Origin: Ectothiorhodospiraceae bacterium
GTDB taxonomy: Bacteria > Pseudomonadota > Gammaproteobacteria > Nitrococcales > Aquisalimonadaceae
Length of the DNA stretch: 64,000 bases
Direction of reading: 5' to 3'
NCBI GenBank assembly: GCA_020831845.1
Contig: JAFIFV010000090.1
Location: 1-64,000 of the forward strand
Shown: positions 54,411 to 63,556 of the stretch, in pieces
Layout: each line of letters begins with the position of its first letter
Position numbering within the stretch: the stretch's first letter is position 1
Program-made: the position numbers and the translations under genes
Notes under the pieces: model-generated
What the model saw: the letters and a program-made list of their open reading frames with translations, nothing else
Databases searched by the model: none
Told to the model about the DNA's origin: nothing

Positions 54411-57400
54411 TCAGCGCCTCGCAGCCCGGACCCTGGATTGCGATGGACGCCCTTCCACGAAGCGTTGCAGTGCCTCATCCACCAGAGCGGCCGCCGCGGC
54501 ATCATCCAGCGGCACGGCCATGCCACGATAATGCCGGCATTTTGTACCTTGCACATCGGCAAGCTGCTGCAGCTCGACGGCCGGTGCCAGTACTGAGCAG
54601 AACGCCCATGGGTAGAGCTCCCGCACAATGTTCAGCACGTCGGCCACCACGGGCCCATCGTTCCATGGCCTCACCGCCAGCAATGCAACGCGATGCGCCG
54701 CGAGAAACTCGTAAGCCTGTTGCGGATCCGCCACCTGCCGGACAGACAGGCCCGCGGCAGCGGCCGCATCAGCCAGTTGCGGCTCCGTGCCCCCAGGCCG
54801 GGCAAGCAACAGCAGGTAGCGTGGAGCCTCCGGACCTTCCGGAGCGGGCAAGGCGACGCCCTGTTCCAGCAATGCATGGAATTCGGCTGCAGGCACCGGC
54901 GGCGACAACAGGTAGCCCTGCATCCAGTCGCACTCGTGGCGCCGTAACACCGCGAGCTGGCCCACCGTTTCCACCCCCTCTGCAACCACGTGGGTTCTGA
55001 GGCTGTGCCCCATCGCGATGATTGCGCGGGAGATCTCACTGGTATCAACATCATGGACCAGCTCCGCGACGAAGGATTTGTCGATCTTCAGCGTATCCAC
55101 CGGGAATCGCCGAAAATAGGACAGCGACGAATAGCCGGTGCCGAAATCGTCAATCCCAATCGTGATCCCCAGCTCCTTCAGGCGATGCAGGATGTCCACC
55201 GCTTTCTCGGGATCCTGCACCAGCGAACTCTCGGTGATCTCCAGCTCAATAGCCTCGGGAGAGACACCGCTCCCGGCCAGTATGCGCCCCACCTTCTCGG
55301 GGAAGCCGGGGTCGGATAGCTGCCTGGCCGAGATGTTGACCGAGACACGTAGATCCTGCCCCAGTTCCTCCAGCCAGCGGCGTTGCTGGCGGCATGCGGT
55401 CTCCAGCACCCACTCGCCCACATCCAGAATCAGGTTGGTCTCTTCCAGCACGGGAATGAAATCGGCAGGCTGCACCAAACCCCGATCACCCCGTTGCCAG
55501 CGCAACAAGGCCTCGGCACCGACGATGCGACCGGAAAGGACGTCCGCCTGAGGCTGGTAGTACAGCTGGAACTCTTCCCGCGACAGCGCGTGCCGCAGAT
55601 CGGTCTCCAGCCGCAGGCGATCCAGGGCACTGCGATTCAGGCTTTCGGAATAGAACTGGAAGGTACCCGCGCCACTGCGGCGAGCGCCATCCAGCGCATT
55701 GGCGGCATTCCGTAACAGCAGCCCCGGATCACTGCCGTCCGCGGGGAACACGCTGATGCCGGCACTGGCCGAAATGAAGAATTCGTGATCGCCGATATGC
55801 ACCGGAGCCGAGACAGCCTCCAGAACCTGGCGGATTTTCCGGCGCAGCTGCTCATCGTCTTCCAGTTCCTGGATCAGCAGGGCGAACTCGTCACTGGCCA
55901 CGCGAGCCACGGTGTCCTGGCTGCCGATCACGCGTGCCAGGGCCTCGGCAATAGTCTGGATCAGCCGATCCCCCATCTCGTGCCCATGGCTTTCGTTGAA
56001 GATACGGAAACGGTTGAGGTCCAGGTACATGACGGCCAGCATTTCCCGCTTTCTGCCGGCATAGGCCATGGCCTGTGCCAGCCTGCCCAGAAACAGCCGG
56101 CGGTTGGGCAGTCCGGTCATTTCGTCGTATTCCGCCAGGTAGTTCAGCCGGAACTGGGCTTCCACCTGATCCGTCACGTCCATGAAGAACGATAGCGTTG
56201 CGCTCTCTCCCTCCCAGATGATCGGCACGGCCGTCGCCTCGACCCAGCGCGAGCCGCCCTTCCAGGTGAGAAACCGGAAACTGTAGGGGGAGGCCACGTC
56301 TTCACCCCTGGCCTGTCGCCGATACCAGTCCAGCACCGCCTCTCGGTCTTCCGGATGCACGAAATCCAGCCAGGGACGGTCGATATAGTCGGACTGCCGG
56401 AACCCCAGCAATCCAATGAGTTTCGGGTTGACGTAGCACACCTTGCCGCCCTGGGCGACGGCCAGCCCTTCGTTGGCGTTCTCCACCAGGCAGCGGTACT
56501 GCTCACGCGAAGTGCGCAAAGCATCATCGGCGCGCTGGCGCTCGGTGATGTCGCGCATGATGGTAGAGTAGTAGCGCACAGTGCCGCGTTGATCCTTGTG
56601 CGAGATGATGACCTGGGAAACCGGCACGTCAACACCGTCGGGGCGCAATACCGCCGTCTCCCCGGACCACGTCCCTTCAACAGCGGCCCGGGGCACCCCC
56701 TCCTTCATCATCCGGCTGTAGGCCCAGACCGGCATCAACTGTTGTATGGAAACACGCGACAGATCGGCGTTGTGGAGGCCGAGCAGCGCGCGACCGGCGC
56801 CGTTCATCTCCAGGATGCGACCGGCGGGATCGGATACGCAGACCAGGTCGGATGTAGCCTCCACGATGGCGGCAAGTCGTTTGCTGGACGCCTGGGCCAG
56901 CTGCATGTCGCTGATATCGGTGAGCACGGCCAGGTAGCCGGGGGTTGATGAGTCCAGATCGCGCGTCCAATCCAGTTGCACGTGCACCAGCGTCCCGTCG
57001 GGTCGCCGAGGACGAAACAGGCAACTGCCGGCGGTTCCCCCCCCCTTTCCGGAGAGTAACGCGGCCTCCAGTGCTTCTCGCGAGCCTTCATCGCTGGCCA
57101 GCTCAACCACCGGCATGCCGGCCAGGCGGCTGGCATGCTCGCCGAGCATGCCAGCGGTGGCAGCGTTGCAGTACTGTATGACCCCGTGGGCGTCGAGTTC
57201 GAGCACGCCGTGCGGGAGCGATTCAACCAGGTGGCGCGAGCGAATTTCAGTGCGTGCCAGCTCGCCGTAGGCGTCCCCCACCTTACGCATCTGCTTGAGC
57301 AGCACCAGATAGAGCAACGCCGCGGTCACCCCTACGAAAGCGAGACCCTTGAGCGCGCTGACTGCGGCAAATAGCTGCGCGTCGAGATCCAGCCACAGCA

Positions 57401-57506
57401 GGAAAGTATCGCTGAAAAGAATCCAGAGCCCGGCCACCACCAGATAAAGCAAGGTGGTCTTCCAGACAATGCCACTGAACGATTTGGGCAGACGCTTGCG
57501 GTCCAT
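54411..57506 (-). CDS. Membrane PAS-PAS-PAS-GGDEF-EAL c-di-GMP signalling protein
   Basis: About 1031 residues. Two N-terminal membrane helices (about 16-36, 56-75) are followed by three PAS domains (about 90-450). The GGDEF domain has a degenerate active site: VARVASDEFALLIQ, with Ala-Ser for Gly-Gly. The EAL domain is complete, with VGAEALLRWQ, EITES and DDFGTGYSS. The C-terminal 140 residues resemble a worn receiver. Most likely a phosphodiesterase that degrades c-di-GMP, with GGDEF acting as a regulatory GTP-binding domain (inference). Start at ATG 57506 is preferred because GAGGAA precedes it; ATG 57518 is possible. Confidence 0.88.
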   Translation of the reverse strand: MDRKRLPKSFSGIVWKTTLLYLVVAGLWILFSDTFLLWLDLDAQLFAAVSALKGLAFVGVTAALLYLVLLKQMRKVGDAYGELARTEIRSRHLVESLPHGVLELDAHGVIQYCNAATAGMLGEHASRLAGMPVVELASDEGSREALEAALLSGKGGGTAGSCLFRPRRPDGTLVHVQLDWTRDLDSSTPGYLAVLTDISDMQLAQASSKRLAAIVEATSDLVCVSDPAGRILEMNGAGRALLGLHNADLSRVSIQQLMPVWAYSRMMKEGVPRAAVEGTWSGETAVLRPDGVDVPVSQVIISHKDQRGTVRYYSTIMRDITERQRADDALRTSREQYRCLVENANEGLAVAQGGKVCYVNPKLIGLLGFRQSDYIDRPWLDFVHPEDREAVLDWYRRQARGEDVASPYSFRFLTWKGGSRWVEATAVPIIWEGESATLSFFMDVTDQVEAQFRLNYLAEYDEMTGLPNRRLFLGRLAQAMAYAGRKREMLAVMYLDLNRFRIFNESHGHEMGDRLIQTIAEALARVIGSQDTVARVASDEFALLIQELEDDEQLRRKIRQVLEAVSAPVHIGDHEFFISASAGISVFPADGSDPGLLLRNAANALDGARRSGAGTFQFYSESLNRSALDRLRLETDLRHALSREEFQLYYQPQADVLSGRIVGAEALLRWQRGDRGLVQPADFIPVLEETNLILDVGEWVLETACRQQRRWLEELGQDLRVSVNISARQLSDPGFPEKVGRILAGSGVSPEAIELEITESSLVQDPEKAVDILHRLKELGITIGIDDFGTGYSSLSYFRRFPVDTLKIDKSFVAELVHDVDTSEISRAIIAMGHSLRTHVVAEGVETVGQLAVLRRHECDWMQGYLLSPPVPAAEFHALLEQGVALPAPEGPEAPRYLLLLARPGGTEPQLADAAAAAGLSVRQVADPQQAYEFLAAHRVALLAVRPWNDGPVVADVLNIVRELYPWAFCSVLAPAVELQQLADVQGTKCRHYRGMAVPLDDAAAAALVDEALQRFVEGRPSQSRVRAARR

Positions 57507-57743
57507 CCAGTTCCTCATGTTCTGCCAGCACGTTTCGGCGCATGGCCGGTGCTATCTCCGGGAAGCGTAACAATCCGCCTGACCCTTTTCCGGCGACTGC
57601 ATCACATGACGTAGTGAACCGGGACGCTCCCTCCTGAAGAGTGCGCCCCTGTGGCTTGACCCAGATCATCATCCCCCAGTGGCATTAGTCCAGACTATGC
57701 GGCATGTTACTTTCACATCAATTCAGTTGGGAGACTCAAGGCC

Positions 57744-58478
57744 ATGCGTGTAGCGGACAAAGGAATGATCGTAACCGGAGGCGCCAGCGGCATCGGCGCT
57801 GCCACCGTGGAGCGCCTGGTGGCCGAAGGCGCCCGGGTGGTGATCGCGGACATGAACGACTCGCTGGGCCATAGCCTGGAACGCAAGCTGGAAGGCAGAG
57901 CCCGGTTCGTGCAGACCGATGTCAGCCGTACCGACAGCGTGGATGCCATGTTTCGCGAGGCCGAAGCCTTCTGTGGCGTGGACGGCGTATTCAACAACGC
58001 CGGAATCGGCCATCAGGCCCCTGCCACCGACTACACCGACGAGGACTGGTTGCGAGTTATCGAGATCAACCTGAACGGTGTGTTCCGCGTGGCCCGGGCG
58101 GCAATGCGCGCCATGGCTTCAAGCGGTGGCAGCATTGTCAACTGCGCGTCCATTCTCGGGCACGTGGGGCAAAGCCAGACTGCTGCCTACACCGCAGCAA
58201 AGGGCGGCGTGCTCAATCTAACGAAAACGCTTGCTCTGGAGGGAGCTGCCGCGGGTATCCGGGTAAATAGCCTGTCCCCGGGGTACATCGCCACGCCGCT
58301 GCTCGAAAACCTCGATCCGCAGTTGCTGGAGTTCCTCACCTCGCTGCACCCGGTGGGCCGGCTGGGCTCCTCGCAGGAAATCGCCAATGCGGCGCTGTTC
58401 CTGCTGTCGGATGAAGCCAGCTTCATCACCGGCACGGATTTGCTGGTGGATGGCGGATTCACCGCTGGCAAGTCCTGA
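57744..58478 (+). CDS. SDR-family oxidoreductase
   Basis: 244 residues, classical short-chain dehydrogenase/reductase. Cofactor motif TGGASGIGAATV, NNAG motif, catalytic Ser (NCASILG) and YTAAKGG. The C-terminal DGGFTAGKS is typical. VIADMNDS at the end of beta-2 suggests NAD(H) preference. Substrate unknown. Monocistronic, with a terminator just after the stop. Confidence 0.92.
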   Translation: MRVADKGMIVTGGASGIGAATVERLVAEGARVVIADMNDSLGHSLERKLEGRARFVQTDVSRTDSVDAMFREAEAFCGVDGVFNNAGIGHQAPATDYTDEDWLRVIEINLNGVFRVARAAMRAMASSGGSIVNCASILGHVGQSQTAAYTAAKGGVLNLTKTLALEGAAAGIRVNSLSPGYIATPLLENLDPQLLEFLTSLHPVGRLGSSQEIANAALFLLSDEASFITGTDLLVDGGFTAGKS

Positions 58479-58484
58479 CCGCAT

Positions 58485-58508
58485 GCCCCCGGGACATCTC
58501 CCGGGGGC
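58485..58508. terminator. Bidirectional terminator
   Basis: GCCCCCGGGA-CATC-TCCCGGGGGC, 10-bp perfect stem between the convergent SDR and universal stress genes. Confidence 0.8.
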
Positions 58509-58517
58509 GCGCGCCTA

Positions 58518-58982
58518 TCAACGGATGACGAAAACCGGGCACTTGGCGTGATGCAGCACCCGCTGCGTTACGCTGCCCACCAGAATTTCCCGGAAGTGCG
58601 AGAGGCCCCTGCGCCCCATGACGATGGCCGCGCCATCCACCCCTTCCGCGTGGTCGAGTATCGCCCGCTCCGCTTCGCCCGAGAGAATCACCTCCTCCGG
58701 GGCAACTGCATCCCCCATCGCCTTCCGCGCGGCCTCGAACGCCACCCGCGCGGAATCGGCACGGAGCTTGTCGAAGGCCTCCGGAGAAAAATACCGGAGA
58801 TCGTCCCGGTTCGGCACCTCGCCGGGGACGCCGAACATCTGCATGGGCGTCTCGGGAAAGGCGAACAGCAGTCTCACCGGTATCGACAGGCGCGCTGCCA
58901 GAGCGGCGGCGTAAGCCGCTGCAGCGTTGGCGCCCTTGGACCCATCGACGGGGACAAGCAGGATTTCCGGTATGGACGACAT
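58518..58982 (-). CDS. Universal stress protein UspA family
   Basis: 154 residues, single Usp domain. It begins ILLVPVDGSKGANAAAAYAAALA and ends with the ATP-binding loop GRRGLSHFREILVGSVTQRVLHHAKCPVFVIR. The G-2x-G-9x-G-S/T motif is present, so it probably binds ATP. ATG 58980-58982 follows GAGGAGG. An FNR/Anr-like box lies 64-77 bp upstream, suggesting induction at low oxygen, as known for several pseudomonad Usp genes. Confidence 0.92.
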   Translation of the reverse strand: MSSIPEILLVPVDGSKGANAAAAYAAALAARLSIPVRLLFAFPETPMQMFGVPGEVPNRDDLRYFSPEAFDKLRADSARVAFEAARKAMGDAVAPEEVILSGEAERAILDHAEGVDGAAIVMGRRGLSHFREILVGSVTQRVLHHAKCPVFVIR

Positions 58983-59045
58983 GTGAGCCTCCTCAGTGGT
59001 GAATGCATATAGAGACCAGCCTATGGTCACAGGTCACTCATAGTA

Positions 59046-59059
59046 TTGATGTAGATCAT
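59046..59059 (-). promoter_or_regulatory. FNR/Anr-like box upstream of the universal stress gene
   Basis: TTGATGTAGATCAT matches the FNR/Anr consensus TTGATnnnnATCAA at nine of ten defined positions. Its centre is about 70 bp from the universal stress start codon, fitting activation from about -41.5. Confidence 0.55.
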
Positions 59060-59092
59060 CAATAACGCGAGTCATCCTCAAGCGGAGAAAGT

Positions 59093-59161
59093 ATGGCGGG
59101 AAAAATAACAGAAGAGATGCGAAAAATAATAAAAAAACAAAAAGCTAATAGCCTTGCATAA
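59093..59161 (+). CDS. Possible 22-residue lysine-rich small protein
   Basis: ATG 59093 follows GGAG at a six-base spacing and reads MAGKITEEMRKIIKKQKANS, ending TAA. It is short, basic and amphipathic, in an AT-rich island. There is no homology to judge by; it could be chance. Confidence 0.25.
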   Translation: MAGKITEEMRKIIKKQKANSLA

Positions 59162-59349
59162 AACAAGGGGGAAAATTGGCTTTCAGACAAGAAGCCGGTA
59201 GCGATCAGCCGGCGAAAAACGGCAACCAAATTCCTTAATACAGTTCCATGTTCACCAATATCACAGCCTCCTCCCGGGTTTCATGCCACCCTCGTGACCT
59301 CTGCGGGCCACTGATGAGACAGACTGTTGCATGTGATCGCCGTGGCGTC

Positions 59350-59384
59350 AATAAAAAGAAACGCTGTTTCGCCTAGGGAAACAG
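59350..59384 (-). terminator. Rho-independent terminator after the IclR gene
   Basis: On the minus strand CTGTTTC-CCTAGGC-GAAACAG is followed by CGTTTCTTTTTATT, a 7-bp stem with a T-rich tail just beyond the IclR stop. Confidence 0.7.
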
Positions 59385-59391
59385 GAAGGCC

Positions 59392-60210
59392 TCATGCGTA
59401 ACCCAGACCACCCGCCTGCTCCGCAATGCGCTTGGCCATGTCCGCCAACCTCGGACCGAGGCGGTTTTCGATGACATCGCGGGTCAGGCGGTGGGCCACG
59501 CCACCACAGTTCAGCGCCAGCACCTCGTCCTGCCCCTTGAGGATCAGCGGCACGCCAACACCATGGACATCCGGCTCCCATTCGCCGAGCGACATGCAGA
59601 AGCCGTACTGGCGGTATTGCTCGCAGCCCAGCTTCAACAGGCGCTCGATCCCCGGCCACTGGCCCGCGGTGTAGTGCGTGCGCAGCTGCGCCAGATAGCG
59701 CTCACGCTGCTGGTCGTTCAGCCCGGCGACATAGGCGCGGCCGATCGCGGAGGTGGCCACGGGAATACGTGACCCCACTTCCATGCGCACCACCAGCGGG
59801 CCATTGCCCTGACACGTTTCGATGTAAGTAATGTACTCCTTGTCTTCAGTGCCCAGCGCCACCATGCAATCCGTGCTGTCGGCCAGTTCCTGCATGAACG
59901 GCCTGGCGATATCGCGGATATTCATGCTGACCAGGTAGCGAAAGCCCAGAGCAAGCACACCCGGTCCCAGTTGGTACTTCTCCATACGCTCCGAATACCG
60001 CAGATAGCCCAGAGTGGTCAGTGTTGCGGTGAGCCGGGAGACCGTGGGCCGGGGGATGCCGGTGCGTCGCGCCAGCTCGGCATTGCCCAGATAATCGTCT
60101 CCGGGGCCGAAAGCGCGCAACAACTCCAGGCCCCGCGCCAACGCGATCACAACGTTACCGTTCCCGTCCACATCCCTGCGCCGCTGACGGCCTGACACAC
60201 CCTGTTCCAT
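59392..60210 (-). CDS. IclR-family transcriptional regulator
   Basis: 272 residues. N-terminal winged helix-turn-helix (ALARGLELLRAFGPGDDYLGNAELARRTGIPRPTVSRLTATL) and C-terminal IclR effector domain (VPLILKGQDEVLALNCGG). It lies divergently from a dipeptide-type ABC operon, which it probably controls (inference). The ATG at 60208-60210 is preceded by GGACAGG; a GTG two codons earlier is possible. Confidence 0.9.
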   Translation of the reverse strand: MEQGVSGRQRRRDVDGNGNVVIALARGLELLRAFGPGDDYLGNAELARRTGIPRPTVSRLTATLTTLGYLRYSERMEKYQLGPGVLALGFRYLVSMNIRDIARPFMQELADSTDCMVALGTEDKEYITYIETCQGNGPLVVRMEVGSRIPVATSAIGRAYVAGLNDQQRERYLAQLRTHYTAGQWPGIERLLKLGCEQYRQYGFCMSLGEWEPDVHGVGVPLILKGQDEVLALNCGGVAHRLTRDVIENRLGPRLADMAKRIAEQAGGLGYA

Positions 60211-60470
60211 TATCACCTGTCCCCTTGCCTGTGAACCTCGGCTTCACGACTCTGCTGTTCGTGTTACCTGTCAAGAATGCCATGAGACTGCAAAAAAACA
60301 CCACTATTCTGCAACAAAAGGGAAAGAAGAAATTCCTGAACGAGAATTGTGCATCGCACGAACGAACGTTGTTGACATCGACGGAACATAAAGCCAATAG
60401 TTAATCCCATAAATACAAAACGCCAAAGAGCGTCATAAATCAGGAAAGCAGAGACAGTGGAGGAGAACAA
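60211..60470. promoter_or_regulatory. Divergent IclR/ABC-operon control region
   Basis: AT-rich 260-bp region. A candidate -35 TTGACA at 60372-60377 and -10 AATAGT at 60396-60401 (18-bp spacer) could serve the ABC operon. AACGAACGTTGTT at about 60361-60373 and GGAAAGAAGAAATTCC at about 60320-60336 are partial dyads that could bind the IclR protein. The -10 match is weak. Confidence 0.35.
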
Positions 60471-60542
60471 ATGACTCTGCGCCACCATGCGGCCCGCACC
60501 TGCCGCAGCATCTTCTTGCGGGAAGTGCCGCACCATGGGTAG
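60471..60542 (+). CDS. 23-residue leader ORF overlapping the permease start
   Basis: ATG 60471 follows GGAGGAGAACAA, the best ribosome-binding site in the region, and reads MTLRHHAARTCRSIFLREVP then HHG and TAG at 60540-60542. The permease ATG (60535) lies inside its last codons, in another frame, and has a poor site of its own. Translation of the leader could therefore deliver ribosomes to the permease. Confidence 0.4.
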   Translation: MTLRHHAARTCRSIFLREVPHHG

Positions 60543-61494
60543 CTACTTCATCCGCCGCCTGCTGGCGCTGATTCCGACACTGATCATTGCCAGTATTATC
60601 GTTTTCTCGGTGGTTCGCCTGATCCCCGGCGACGTGCTGGACCTGATGCTGAGCGAGAACGACTACTCGGCTACCGGTCACGACACGCGAGAGCAACTGG
60701 AACGGGCGCTGGGACTCGACCGGCCCATCTACATGCAGTACCTCTCCTGGGCGGGGAACGCCCTGCGCGGCGACCTGGGCAACTCCCTTTGGCGCAATAC
60801 CAGCGTGACCTCCGAGATTGCCGAACGCTTGCCGGTGACCATTCAACTGGGCGTGCTGTCGCTGATCGTCGCACTGACCATTGCCATTCCCATCGGCATC
60901 TACTCCGCCGTGAGACAGGAGACCATCGGTGACCACGTAGGACGAACGTTCTCCATCATCGCGCTGGCGATTCCCAACTTCTGGCTGGGCACCATGGTGG
61001 TCATCCTGCCGGCCATGTGGTGGGGCTGGTCACCGCCCAACGACATCGTGCCGTTCTTCAAGGACCCCCTCGAGAACCTCAAGGTGCTGCTGCTGCCGAG
61101 CATCGTTCTCGGTGCCTCGTTGTCCGCGGTGGTGATGCGCATGACGCGCACGATGATGCTTGAGGTGCTGCGCCAGGATTACATCCGCACGGCCTGGGCC
61201 AAGGGGCTACCCGAGCGAACTGTCGTCATCCGCCATGCGGTGAAGAACGCCATGATTCCGGTGATCACGCTGATCGGGATACTGATTCCGATCCTGTTCG
61301 GTGGCACCGTCATCATCGAGCAGATCTTCCGTCTGCCGGGCCTGGGCGAATTGCTGCTGCAGTCCGTGAGCACGCGCGACTACCCCATCATCACCGGCAT
61401 TTTCCTGATCACTGGCGTGGTCGTGATGCTGGTGAACCTGCTGGTGGACATGTGCTACGGCCTGCTGGACCCGAAGGTGCGCTATGACGGCTGA
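60535..61494 (+). CDS. Dipeptide/nickel-type ABC transporter permease (DppB-like)
   Basis: 319 residues, six membrane helices. It starts MGSYFIRRLLALIPTLIIASI and has the DppB hallmark GDLGNSLWRNTSV, the EAA motif region LRQDYIRTAWAKGLPERTVVIRHAVKNAMIPVI, and ends LLVDMCYGLLDPKVRYDG. It forms the channel with the next gene. Start at ATG 60535 matches family N-termini; it overlaps the leader ORF. First transporter gene of a four-gene operon, overlapping the next by 11 bp. No binding-protein gene is seen upstream. Confidence 0.93.
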   Translation: MGSYFIRRLLALIPTLIIASIIVFSVVRLIPGDVLDLMLSENDYSATGHDTREQLERALGLDRPIYMQYLSWAGNALRGDLGNSLWRNTSVTSEIAERLPVTIQLGVLSLIVALTIAIPIGIYSAVRQETIGDHVGRTFSIIALAIPNFWLGTMVVILPAMWWGWSPPNDIVPFFKDPLENLKVLLLPSIVLGASLSAVVMRMTRTMMLEVLRQDYIRTAWAKGLPERTVVIRHAVKNAMIPVITLIGILIPILFGGTVIIEQIFRLPGLGELLLQSVSTRDYPIITGIFLITGVVVMLVNLLVDMCYGLLDPKVRYDG

Positions 61495-62506
61495 TCTGAG
61501 CGAAAAACTCGGCAGGGAAATGACCGGTGACCCCGCCCGCGCCACGGATGAGCAGCCGGAAACGTCCACCGACACCCTCCCTCCTCCGGCAAAGCTGCCA
61601 CTGCGCTACCGCAACCGATTCGTCGAGTTCTTCTACCGTTTGTTCACGGAACGGCCGTTGGGTGCCGTGGGTGCGATCATCTGCGTACTGCTGTTACTGA
61701 CCGGCATCTTCGCCGACTTCATTGCGCCCCACGGATACAACGCCATCTCGCCCCTGGACAGGCTGAAACCACCCTCTGCCGAACACTGGTTCGGTACCGA
61801 CCACCTGGGCCGGGACGTCTTCTCCCGCGTGGTCTACGGTGCCCAGCTCTCCGTCATCGTTGCCTTCGCCGCCACCACGCTGTCCATCATCATCTCGGTG
61901 ATCATCGGCCTGTTCAGCGGCTACCTGGGCGGCCGAACCGACATGACCACGCAACGCGTCGTGGATGGCTGGATGTGCTTCCCGGACCTGATCATCCTGA
62001 TCGTCGCCGTTTCGGTCCTGGGGCCAGGCACCTGGCAGGTGATCCTCATCCTCGGACTGCTGTTCGGTATCTCGGGCTCGCGCATCGTGCGCGGCGCCGT
62101 GCTGACCGCCAAGGAAAACGTCTACGTGCATGCCGCTCGGTCCATCGGCGCTTCCACCGGCTGGATACTCTGGCGACACATACTGCCCAACGTGATGCCG
62201 CCTATCATTGTGCTCTATACCACCCGTCTGGCGGCGGTGATCCTCGCCGAATCCGGCCTCAGCTTCCTCGGCCTGGGCATTCCCCCACCCGCCCCCAGCT
62301 GGGGCGGCATGCTGAGCATCGATGGTCGGAGCTACATGTTCCTCGCACCGTGGCTTGCCATCATGCCAGGCCTGGCGCTGGCCATCGCGGTGTTCGGCAT
62401 CAACATGTTCGGCGATGCCCTGCGGGACATTCTCGATCCGCGCATGCGCGGCGGGACCGGCCGCTACATCGCTCGGGTGCGGAAGCCCGGCGGGCAGACG
62501 ACGTGA
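61484..62506 (+). CDS. Dipeptide/nickel-type ABC transporter permease (DppC-like)
   Basis: 340 residues. A 45-residue cytoplasmic N-terminus (OppC_N type) precedes six membrane helices. APHGYNAISPLDRLKPPSAEHWFGTDHLGRDVFSRVVYG is the usual DppC opening motif and the EAA loop is VHAARSIGASTGWILWRHILPNVMPPI. Start ATG 61484 overlaps the dppB-like stop. Confidence 0.93.
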   Translation: MTADLSEKLGREMTGDPARATDEQPETSTDTLPPPAKLPLRYRNRFVEFFYRLFTERPLGAVGAIICVLLLLTGIFADFIAPHGYNAISPLDRLKPPSAEHWFGTDHLGRDVFSRVVYGAQLSVIVAFAATTLSIIISVIIGLFSGYLGGRTDMTTQRVVDGWMCFPDLIILIVAVSVLGPGTWQVILILGLLFGISGSRIVRGAVLTAKENVYVHAARSIGASTGWILWRHILPNVMPPIIVLYTTRLAAVILAESGLSFLGLGIPPPAPSWGGMLSIDGRSYMFLAPWLAIMPGLALAIAVFGINMFGDALRDILDPRMRGGTGRYIARVRKPGGQTT

Positions 62507-62527
62507 TTCCGAATGGAGGCCACTAAC

Positions 62528-63556
62528 GTGCTTGCTGAAGAGACACACCGGCATGACCATGCGGAGCCGGAAACGCAGCAGGAGGTGCTGCTCCGCGTCA
62601 GCGGCCTGAAGACGCAGTTCCGCCAGGATGGACGCACGGTCACTGCCGTTGACGGGGTGAGCTTCGACGTGCGCCGGGGCGAGACGCTGGCCATCGTCGG
62701 AGAAAGCGGTTCCGGCAAGAGCGTCACCGCCATGTCCATCCTCCGGCTGATTCCCAGCCCCCCTGGGGAGATCGTGGATGGCGAAGTGCTGTTCGACGGC
62801 AAGGACATGCTGGGACTCAGCGACGAGGAGATCCGGAAGATGCGCGGCAGCGAGATCGCGATGATCTTCCAGGAACCCATGACCTCCATGAACCCGGTAC
62901 TGACCATCGGGCGGCAACTCTCCGAACCCATCCAGGTGCACCGTGGCGGTGATCGCAAGAGCCTGCTGGCCAAATGCGTGGATCTGCTGCGCAAGGTTCG
63001 CATCCCCGACCCGGAGAACCGGGTGAAGGCCTACCCGCACCAACTCTCCGGCGGCATGCGCCAGCGGGCGATGATCGCCATGGGGCTCGGCTGCGACCCA
63101 CGCCTGATCATTGCCGACGAACCCACCACCGCCCTGGACGTAACCGTACAGGCACAGATCCTGGAACTGCTGAAGGATCTGACCCGGGAGCGCGGCACGT
63201 CGATGATCCTGATCACCCATGACCTGGGCGTGGTGGCCCGCTACGCCGATCGCATCAACGTGATGTATGCCGGCCGCATCGTGGAACAGGGCTCCTCCGG
63301 GGATATCTTCAAGCATCCGAAACACCCCTACACCCTGGGGTTGATGTCCTCCATCCCGCGGCTGGACCAGCCCAGCGGCACACGACTGACACCGATCACG
63401 GGCCAGCCGCCAGACCTGTCCAACCTCCCTTCGGGCTGCCCGTTCCACCCCCGTTGCCGCTTCGCCGAGGACCGCTGCAGGGCCGAGCGTCCGCCACTGA
63501 CGCAGGTTTCCGATCAACACTGGAAGGCGTGCTGGATCGATGTCAACAAACCATAA
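62528..63556 (+). CDS. Dipeptide-type ABC transporter ATPase (DppD-like)
   Basis: 342 residues. Walker A is [12 protein letters not shown], then the Q-loop [10 protein letters not shown], signature [13 protein letters not shown], Walker [17 protein letters not shown] and H-loop [14 protein letters not shown]. The C-terminal oligopeptide/dipeptide extension has the cysteine cluster [20 protein letters not shown], as in DppD/OppD (possible Fe-S). GTG 62528 is chosen because GGAGG lies eight bases upstream; ATG 62513 contains that site and has none of its own. Confidence 0.92.
   Translation: MLAEETHRHDHAEPETQQEVLLRVSGLKTQFRQDGRTVTAVDGVSFDVRRGETLAIVGESGSGKSVTAMSILRLIPSPPGEIVDGEVLFDGKDMLGLSDEEIRKMRGSEIAMIFQEPMTSMNPVLTIGRQLSEPIQVHRGGDRKSLLAKCVDLLRKVRIPDPENRVKAYPHQLSGGMRQRAMIAMGLGCDPRLIIADEPTTALDVTVQAQILELLKDLTRERGTSMILITHDLGVVARYADRINVMYAGRIVEQGSSGDIFKHPKHPYTLGLMSSIPRLDQPSGTRLTPITGQPPDLSNLPSGCPFHPRCRFAEDRCRAERPPLTQVSDQHWKACWIDVNKP

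Larger units (their letters stand above)
59040..59349. other. AT-rich intergenic island
   Basis: About 310 bp between the universal stress gene and the IclR gene. It includes an A-rich stretch at 59100-59175 unlike the surrounding DNA. It holds the FNR-like box and the possible small ORF. No other gene or RNA is seen. Confidence 0.5.

Noticed and set aside
61694-63520. A 608-codon minus-strand frame opposite the ABC operon
   Set aside because: Shadow of the dppC- and dppD-like genes; no domain or start signal.
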